From an uncultured Collinsella sp. (lineage in GTDB: Bacteria; Actinomycetota; Coriobacteriia; Coriobacteriales; Coriobacteriaceae), in the NCBI GenBank assembly GCA_900545835.1, contig URBB01000126.1, positions 1-5,115 on the forward strand: DNA of 5,115 nucleotides, given 5' to 3'. Position numbers and translations under genes: made by a program. Numbering within the stretch: the first letter of the stretch is position 1; each line of letters begins with the position of its first letter. The notes beneath the pieces are model-generated. The model saw nothing but the letters and a program-made list of their open reading frames with translations, had not been told where the DNA came from and made no database searches. Shown one piece after another: positions 1-5,115 of the stretch.

Positions 1-46
1 AGATAGGCTCCGGTCTCGTGGGCTCGGAGATGTGTATAAGAGACAG
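1..46 (+). other. Illumina Nextera (Tn5) sequencing adapter, i7 side; not genomic
   Basis: Bases 13-46 match the 34-base Nextera read-2 adapter in full. The last 19 of these (28-46) are the Tn5 mosaic end, ending in AAGAGACAG. The four bases AGAT at 1-4 fit the end of the P7 flow-cell primer, and the eight bases at 5-12 (AGGCTCCG) sit exactly where an i7 index lies. The order P7 tail, index, adapter, mosaic end is that of a library molecule, so this is untrimmed adapter at a contig end and not a biological transposon end. Genomic sequence starts at 47. The match is from memory of the published adapter sequence. Confidence 0.97.
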
Positions 47-114
47 GTCAAATTCGTTGCCTGTCATGGTAGCGCATGGAGAGGACTCCAGCTCAAGCGT
101 ACGCCCAGCCCCGC

Positions 115-147
115 AACAAAAACGCCAGACGGGCAAGCCGCCTGGCG
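115..147 (-). terminator. Rho-independent terminator after the zinc-ribbon gene
   Basis: Read on the minus strand, the arm CGCCAGGCGG (147-138) pairs with CCGTCTGGCG (132-123) across a five-base loop. This gives ten pairs including one G-T wobble. TTTTTGTT follows directly (122-115). A GC-rich stem followed at once by a T run is the classical intrinsic terminator. It lies 26 bases past the stop codon of the zinc-ribbon gene at 174-176. The plus strand has no T run after the stem, so it should act only on minus-strand transcripts. Confidence 0.9.
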
Positions 148-173
148 CTATCAGAGTGAGCTATACGCCGCGT

Positions 174-1232
174 CTAGTCGTAGACGCCCATTTTAAGCAG
201 TGTGAAGATCGGAGCGCCGTCACCCTGCGCGACGCGGACCGTGCAAGTCTCGGTACGGCCCATGGATGCGTCCGCTTGAATTGCGGCGATGAACTGGTTC
301 TTTGGCAGGCCGTAAGTGCTCTCGGGGATGTCGGAAGGAAGTAACATGCCGCCAGCACTGTAGACCTCATAGGTGAGCTCGTAGATGTTGTCGCCAAGGT
401 CAGTCGCGCCCGTAACGATGGCACACGGTGGGTTGTAATTTCCCTGGCCATATTCCTGTTTCAGATACAAATACCCACCATGCGCTTCGGCCGAATCAGG
501 AATCGCCTGCCCCTCCGGCGTTCTGTCATAAGTCATATCGGCATCGGAAAGCGTCAGGCCCGTCAAGCGGTTGAGTTCCCTATTGACCGCATCAGTCGCC
601 ACGCGCTGGCGATTGCCGTTGTCATAGTCACCCTTCTCGATTCGATACGGCGCGTTGTCAATAAAATGGCACCAGATAAACTTAACCAGCTTGTATTTCT
701 CGTCATCAGAAAGTCCGTCAGTCGAATCGAAGTCGCCCGCCTGATACCAGTCCCGATCGAAGTGTTCCTCCGTAAAGTTCGACAGAAACAGATTCGCGGC
801 AGCATAGGTTGCCTGGTCATTGAGGTCGACTTTTACGCTGTTGCCCGTCTGCCCGGGCTCTTCCGGCTCCTCTTGCTCTTCGGCAGGCTTCTCCTTGGCG
901 CTTCCCTTGTCCTTATGCTCGGCCGAACCCTCGTCGGACCCAAGTACCGTAATCTGCGATGAGTTGCCCTGCCCAAGCGGACCCAGTACGCCGGTCAGCG
1001 CCAAAGCGGAACCGCCGGCAACGAGCACGCCCGCCACGCACATGCCGATAATCACGGGACGCTTATGCGACTTTTTCTGCACGGGATTTTGCACGGGAGG
1101 CATCCCTGCCGTCGACATCGGCGCAGGCTCAGCAGGCGCAGCCGCCGGAGAAGCGGCGCCCATGCGCGCCCCGCAGTTCGTGCAAGATTCGGTTCCGTCG
1201 GGCATCTCGGAGCCACACTTGGTGCAAAACAT
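174..1232 (-). CDS. Membrane-anchored zinc-ribbon protein with an unassigned C-terminal domain
   Basis: This is a 352-residue protein of unknown function. The N-terminus holds a zinc ribbon with Cys3, Cys6, Cys17 and Cys20 (CxxC, ten residues, CxxC), which should bind one Zn. An Ala/Pro-rich stretch (25-50) leads to a basic patch (KKSHKR, 53-58) and one hydrophobic segment (about 59-84). The positive-inside rule puts the zinc ribbon in the cytoplasm and the rest outside. A Glu/Lys/Pro-rich acidic linker (about 99-128) connects to a C-terminal domain (about 133-352) rich in Asp, Tyr and Trp, which I do not recognise. It begins with a helical stretch and ends with strand-like segments. A start ten codons upstream (1262) is possible, but the ATG at 1232 begins directly with the conserved MFCTKCG zinc-ribbon opening and has AGGGG ten bases ahead. 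Sampled lines look more AT-rich than the neighbours (23 G+C of 60 at 661-720). Proteins of this layout are common in Gram-positive bacteria and are usually annotated only as zinc-ribbon domain-containing. A role in envelope sensing is speculation. Confidence 0.88.
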   Translation of the reverse strand: MFCTKCGSEMPDGTESCTNCGARMGAASPAAAPAEPAPMSTAGMPPVQNPVQKKSHKRPVIIGMCVAGVLVAGGSALALTGVLGPLGQGNSSQITVLGSDEGSAEHKDKGSAKEKPAEEQEEPEEPGQTGNSVKVDLNDQATYAAANLFLSNFTEEHFDRDWYQAGDFDSTDGLSDDEKYKLVKFIWCHFIDNAPYRIEKGDYDNGNRQRVATDAVNRELNRLTGLTLSDADMTYDRTPEGQAIPDSAEAHGGYLYLKQEYGQGNYNPPCAIVTGATDLGDNIYELTYEVYSAGGMLLPSDIPESTYGLPKNQFIAAIQADASMGRTETCTVRVAQGDGAPIFTLLKMGVYD

Positions 1233-1242
1233 ATTCGGGCAT

Positions 1243-1248
1243 CCCCTC
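1243..1248 (-). promoter_or_regulatory. Ribosome binding site of the zinc-ribbon gene
   Basis: GAGGGG on the minus strand lies ten bases before the ATG at 1232-1230. The spacing is a little long. It supports this ATG over the in-frame start at 1262, which would place this motif inside the coding region. Confidence 0.6.
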
Positions 1249-1298
1249 ACAACAAACAGCATCTGTCGCCATCATATTGAGCCCTCGCAGCCCAAATG

Positions 1299-1310
1299 TG
1301 TTGCGCAACA
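1299..1310. repeat. Perfect 12-base palindrome between nth and the zinc-ribbon gene
   Basis: TGTTGCGCAACA is its own reverse complement. It lies 66 bases upstream of the zinc-ribbon start codon, in the 118-base gap after nth, where a promoter for the downstream gene would be expected. A dimeric repressor operator is one reading, but nothing in the window encodes a DNA-binding regulator, and a chance palindrome cannot be excluded. Confidence 0.4.
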
Positions 1311-1330
1311 TTGATCGCCGTCTTCGAGTG

Positions 1331-1347
1331 CCGGCAAAATGTGCCGG
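1331..1347 (-). other. Short hairpin just after the nth stop codon
   Basis: On the minus strand CCGGCA (1347-1342) pairs with TGCCGG (1336-1331) over a five-base loop, starting three bases after the nth stop codon. No T run follows on either strand, so it is not a standard intrinsic terminator. It could protect the 3' end of the message or act as a weak, non-canonical terminator. Confidence 0.35.
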
Positions 1348-1350
1348 GCC

Positions 1351-2016
1351 CTATCCCGTCACACGCACGCTGGGGCAAAGGTCTGCCAGCGGGCACTCGT
1401 CGCACTTGGGCTTACGGGCATCGCAAATCTCGCGGCCAAAGGTGATCCACTGGTGGTTGACCGATTCCCAGTACTCGTGCGGCAAGATCTTGAGCAGATC
1501 CTGCTCGGTCTTGAGCGGCTCTTTGGCGTGTGTCTTGGGACTCAGCATCAGGCGGTGCGCGATGCGGTTGACGTGCGTGTCCACCGCAATGCCCTCCACG
1601 ATGCCATACCCCACGTTGAGCACGATATTCGCCGTCTTGCGTCCCACGCCCGGCAGCTTCACGAGTTCCTTCATGTCGGCCGGCACCTCGCCGCCATAGT
1701 CGGCGACGATCATCTGCGCGGCCTCGACGGCATGCTTGGCTTTGCTCTTGTAGAAGCCGAGTGACTTGATGGTGTCTGCCACGTCAGCCACGCTCGCCCC
1801 GGCCATGGCCTCGGGCGTGGGCCACTGGGCAAACAGCTTCGGCGTCACCTTGTTGACCTGCGCGTCGGTCGTTTGCGCCGAGAGCAGCACCGCGATCAGC
1901 AGGCGGAAGGGATTCTCGTGGTCCAAAAAGCACTCGACCGGGCCATAGCGACGGTTGAGGCGCTCACACACCTCAACGGCGCGCTCGCGTTTGGCGGCAT
2001 TGGTCTCGCGTGGCAT
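1351..2016 (-). CDS. nth: Endonuclease III (DNA glycosylase/AP lyase)
   Basis: This 221-residue base-excision repair enzyme removes oxidised pyrimidines from DNA and cuts the strand at the resulting abasic site. The length is close to E. coli Nth (211). Visible hallmarks are LLSAQTTD at 44-51, the helix-hairpin-helix LPGVGRKTA at 121-129 with the catalytic lysine at 127, the catalytic aspartate at 146 within GIAVDTHVNR, and the C-terminal iron-sulphur motif Cys198-x6-Cys205-x2-Cys208-x5-Cys214, which ligates a [4Fe-4S] cluster. All catalytic and cluster residues are present, so the enzyme should be active. The ATG at 2016 is chosen because GAGGAG lies five bases ahead of it. An in-frame GTG at 2040 would add eight residues but would swallow that site. 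The gene starts 63 bases after the ABC transporter stop with no strong terminator between, so read-through from the transporter is likely. MutY is less likely because the protein is short and lacks the extra C-terminal domain of MutY. Confidence 0.96.
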   Translation of the reverse strand: MPRETNAAKRERAVEVCERLNRRYGPVECFLDHENPFRLLIAVLLSAQTTDAQVNKVTPKLFAQWPTPEAMAGASVADVADTIKSLGFYKSKAKHAVEAAQMIVADYGGEVPADMKELVKLPGVGRKTANIVLNVGYGIVEGIAVDTHVNRIAHRLMLSPKTHAKEPLKTEQDLLKILPHEYWESVNHQWITFGREICDARKPKCDECPLADLCPSVRVTG

Positions 2017-2021
2017 AACGG

Positions 2022-2027
2022 CTCCTC
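2022..2027 (-). promoter_or_regulatory. Ribosome binding site of nth
   Basis: GAGGAG on the minus strand lies five bases before the ATG at 2016-2014. It decides the start in favour of this ATG over the GTG at 2040, which has no comparable motif upstream. Confidence 0.75.
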
Positions 2028-2050
2028 GGCTCAACGGCACAATAAACTTA

Positions 2051-2067
2051 TGGGCACAATTGTCCCA
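2051..2067. repeat. Imperfect inverted repeat between the ABC transporter gene and nth
   Basis: On the minus strand TGGGACAATTGTGCCCA is a near-palindrome: ACAATTGT is perfect, and the outer TGGG/CCCA arms pair with one bulged G. It lies in the 63-base gap, 12 bases after the transporter stop. Only TAAGTTTATT follows, so it is at best a weak terminator. An operator or an mRNA-processing hairpin is equally possible. Confidence 0.3.
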
Positions 2068-2079
2068 CGTCCGAGACGC

Positions 2080-3882
<1,803 letters not shown>

Positions 3883-3887
3883 GGGCT

Positions 3888-3893
3888 TCCTTT
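3888..3893 (-). promoter_or_regulatory. Ribosome binding site of the ABC transporter gene
   Basis: AAAGGA on the minus strand lies five bases before the ATG at 3882-3880 and fixes this start over the upstream in-frame ATG at 3936. Its first three bases also form the end of an inverted repeat (3891-3912), so it may be partly hidden when that hairpin forms. Confidence 0.7.
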
Positions 3894-3916
3894 CGCGTCT
3901 GATAGGGCGAAACGCC
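3891..3916 (-). promoter_or_regulatory. Two overlapping, mutually exclusive hairpins in the ABC transporter leader
   Basis: On the minus strand GGCG-TTT-CGCC (3916-3906) can fold as a small hairpin. Alternatively TTTCGC (3912-3907) pairs with GCGAAA (3896-3891) over a ten-base loop. The two share bases and cannot form together, and the second covers the start of the ribosome binding site. This could tune translation, but the stems are short and chance is a fair explanation. Confidence 0.25.
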
Positions 3917-3957
3917 ATTGTTGCACATTGGAGCACGCTTCAGACAAGTGCGATACG

Positions 3958-3998
3958 AAAAGCGGTGGGGCGCCCGCGTTTGTGCCGGTGCCCCACCG
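3958..3998 (-). terminator. Intrinsic terminator after rmuC
   Basis: On the minus strand CGGTGGGGC (3998-3990) pairs perfectly with GCCCCACCG (3971-3963) over an 18-base GC-rich loop, followed by CTTTT (3962-3958). The nine-pair stem lies 11 bases past the rmuC stop codon. The T run is short, and the loop is longer than usual but can pair further inside. Plus-strand transcripts would meet TCTTGTT after the stem, so weak bidirectional action is possible. Confidence 0.75.
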
Positions 3999-4009
3999 TC
4001 TTGTTGCAA

Positions 4010-5115
4010 TTAGTCCTCGTCTTCTTGGTCCGCGAGAAGGCTCGCGGACGTGAGTCCCAAGATCTCATCGGCTTGGTCGGCGTCTTCCAGCGCGTCGATG
4101 TCCTTGAGCTTGCGCTCCATGACGTTGGTGCGCGTGGTGATGATGCCCTCGACCGTTTTGCCCGCGGTCTCGATCTGCTGCTGGGCGCGGCGCAGCGCCT
4201 TTTGATAGCGCGGCAGCTCGGCCTTGACGGCGGAGAGCACGCGCAGCACGTCGTCGGTACGTTTTTGCAACTTAAACGTCTGATAGCTCATCTGCAGACT
4301 GTTGAGGATGGCCGCCATGGTGCTGGGACCGGCAACGTTGACGTGGTAGTCGCGGCCCAGGGTCTCGATAAGCCCGGGGCGGCTGACGACCTCGGCGTAC
4401 AGCCCTTCAAACGGCACGAACATGATGCCAAAGTTGGTCGTTGCCGGCACACTCAGGTACTTTTCGCAGATGTCCTTGGCCTCGCGTTTCACCATCATAT
4501 CGAGCGTCTTGCGCGCTGCGGCAACGGCCTCCGCATCGCCCGACTCCTGGGCGTCGATCAGATGCTCGTACGCGTCGCCCGGGAATTTGGAATCGATCGG
4601 CAGCAGCACGGGATCGCCCTCGTCTACCGGCAGCTTGACGGCAAACTCAACGCGCTCCGAGGCACCGGGCTTGGTGGCGACGTTTTCCAGATACTGGTCG
4701 GGTGTAAGGATGTCCGCCAGAATTGCACCCAGCTGCACCTCGCCCAAAATGCCACGCGCCTTCACGTTGCCCAGCACGCGCTTAAGGTCGCCCACGCCGG
4801 TGGCGATGGACTGCATGTCGCCCAGGCCCTTGTACACGGCCTCGAGCTGGTCGCTCACCTGCTTAAACGATGCCGACAGTCGGTCGTTGAGCGTGCGGGA
4901 GAGCTTCTCGTCCACCGTCGCACGCATTTGATCGAGCTGCACGTTGTTGTCTTTGCGGATGGCGCCCAGCTGAGCATCGACCGTTTCGCGCACCTTGTCC
5001 AGGCGATGCTCGATACCCTCGCGGTTGGCACCGAGCTGTTGGGCCGTCTCGCGGCGCAGGTCATCCATCCGGTCACCAGCTTGCGAAAACTCACGTGCGA
5101 TGGTCAGGTAACGTT
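4010..5115 (-). CDS. rmuC: RmuC-family DNA recombination protein, 5' end missing
   Basis: The reading frame is open to the window edge, so the N-terminus is missing. The first full codon is at 5113-5111 and 367 residues are visible, against about 475 in E. coli RmuC. RmuC limits recombination at short inverted repeats in E. coli, and its core is thought to have a nuclease-like fold. Numbering from the first visible residue, about 1-95 is heptad-rich coiled coil with a 22-residue repeat (VRETVD at 41, MRATVD at 63). The conserved core then shows RGILGE (120-125), PIDSKFP (172-178, whose Asp-x-Lys could be part of a PD-(D/E)xK site), FVPFEGLYAE (232-241) and GPST (262-265). A further helical stretch (about 280-345) and an acidic tail ending in DQEDED close the protein. 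An ATG at 5068 lies inside the coiled coil and is unlikely to be the true start. The missing part usually holds a membrane anchor and more coiled coil. Its own terminator follows. Confidence 0.93.
   Translation of the reverse strand, partial: RYLTIAREFSQAGDRMDDLRRETAQQLGANREGIEHRLDKVRETVDAQLGAIRKDNNVQLDQMRATVDEKLSRTLNDRLSASFKQVSDQLEAVYKGLGDMQSIATGVGDLKRVLGNVKARGILGEVQLGAILADILTPDQYLENVATKPGASERVEFAVKLPVDEGDPVLLPIDSKFPGDAYEHLIDAQESGDAEAVAAARKTLDMMVKREAKDICEKYLSVPATTNFGIMFVPFEGLYAEVVSRPGLIETLGRDYHVNVAGPSTMAAILNSLQMSYQTFKLQKRTDDVLRVLSAVKAELPRYQKALRRAQQQIETAGKTVEGIITTRTNVMERKLKDIDALEDADQADEILGLTSASLLADQEDED

Noticed and set aside
28..46. Tn5 mosaic end as evidence of a real Tn5 insertion
   Set aside because: It is preceded by the synthetic read-2 adapter and index rather than IS50 sequence, so it comes from library preparation.
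1271..1276. TATGAT on the minus strand as the -10 box of the zinc-ribbon gene
   Set aside because: No acceptable -35 box lies 16-18 bases upstream (only ACATTT), so a promoter cannot be supported from sequence alone.
820..1314. A 164-codon plus-strand frame opposite the zinc-ribbon gene
   Set aside because: Its Ser/Pro/Cys-rich product is a mirror of the low-complexity linker and zinc ribbon on the other strand, with no independent ribosome binding site.
3922..3947. TTGTCT (3947-3942) with AACAAT about 19 bases later as the ABC transporter promoter
   Set aside because: Both boxes are weak and the spacing is too long. The gap probably holds a promoter, but I cannot place it.

Overview
This 5.1 kb window of roughly 60% GC DNA carries four genes, all on the minus strand. 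Its first 46 bases are not genomic: they match an Illumina Nextera i7-side library adapter, so position 1 is a contig edge and genomic sequence begins at 47. The gene content, GC level, a [4Fe-4S] endonuclease III and a membrane-anchored zinc-ribbon protein suggest a high-GC gut-type actinobacterium, perhaps Coriobacteriia such as Collinsella. That placement is an inference from protein style, not a database match.

In the direction of transcription (high to low coordinates) the layout is as follows. (1) 5115-4010: the C-terminal 367 residues of an RmuC-family DNA-recombination protein, cut by the window edge. A strong hairpin with a short T run (about 3958-3998) follows it. (2) 3882-2080: a complete 600-residue ABC exporter half-transporter with six membrane segments fused to an ATPase domain with every catalytic motif intact. 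(3) 2016-1351: endonuclease III (nth), starting 63 bases after the transporter stop with no convincing terminator between, so the two may share a transcript. (4) 1232-174: a 352-residue protein with an N-terminal four-cysteine zinc ribbon, one membrane segment, an acidic linker and a C-terminal domain I do not recognise. A clear Rho-independent terminator (115-147) follows it.

RmuC and Nth both belong to chromosome maintenance, while the exporter and the zinc-ribbon protein are envelope proteins. I see no evidence that the four form one pathway. There is no CRISPR array, tRNA, rRNA, insertion sequence or phage gene. No stretch over 300 bases lacks a gene. The largest non-coding intervals are 1-173 (adapter, about 70 unassigned bases, terminator), 3883-4009 (terminator plus transporter leader) and 1233-1350 (a hairpin and a 12-base palindrome).

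This is mostly an ordinary core-genome segment. The points most worth a second look are the adapter at the contig end with the artefact peptide it creates, the unassigned domain of the zinc-ribbon protein, and a few palindromes in the intergenic regions. I found no convincing new system.
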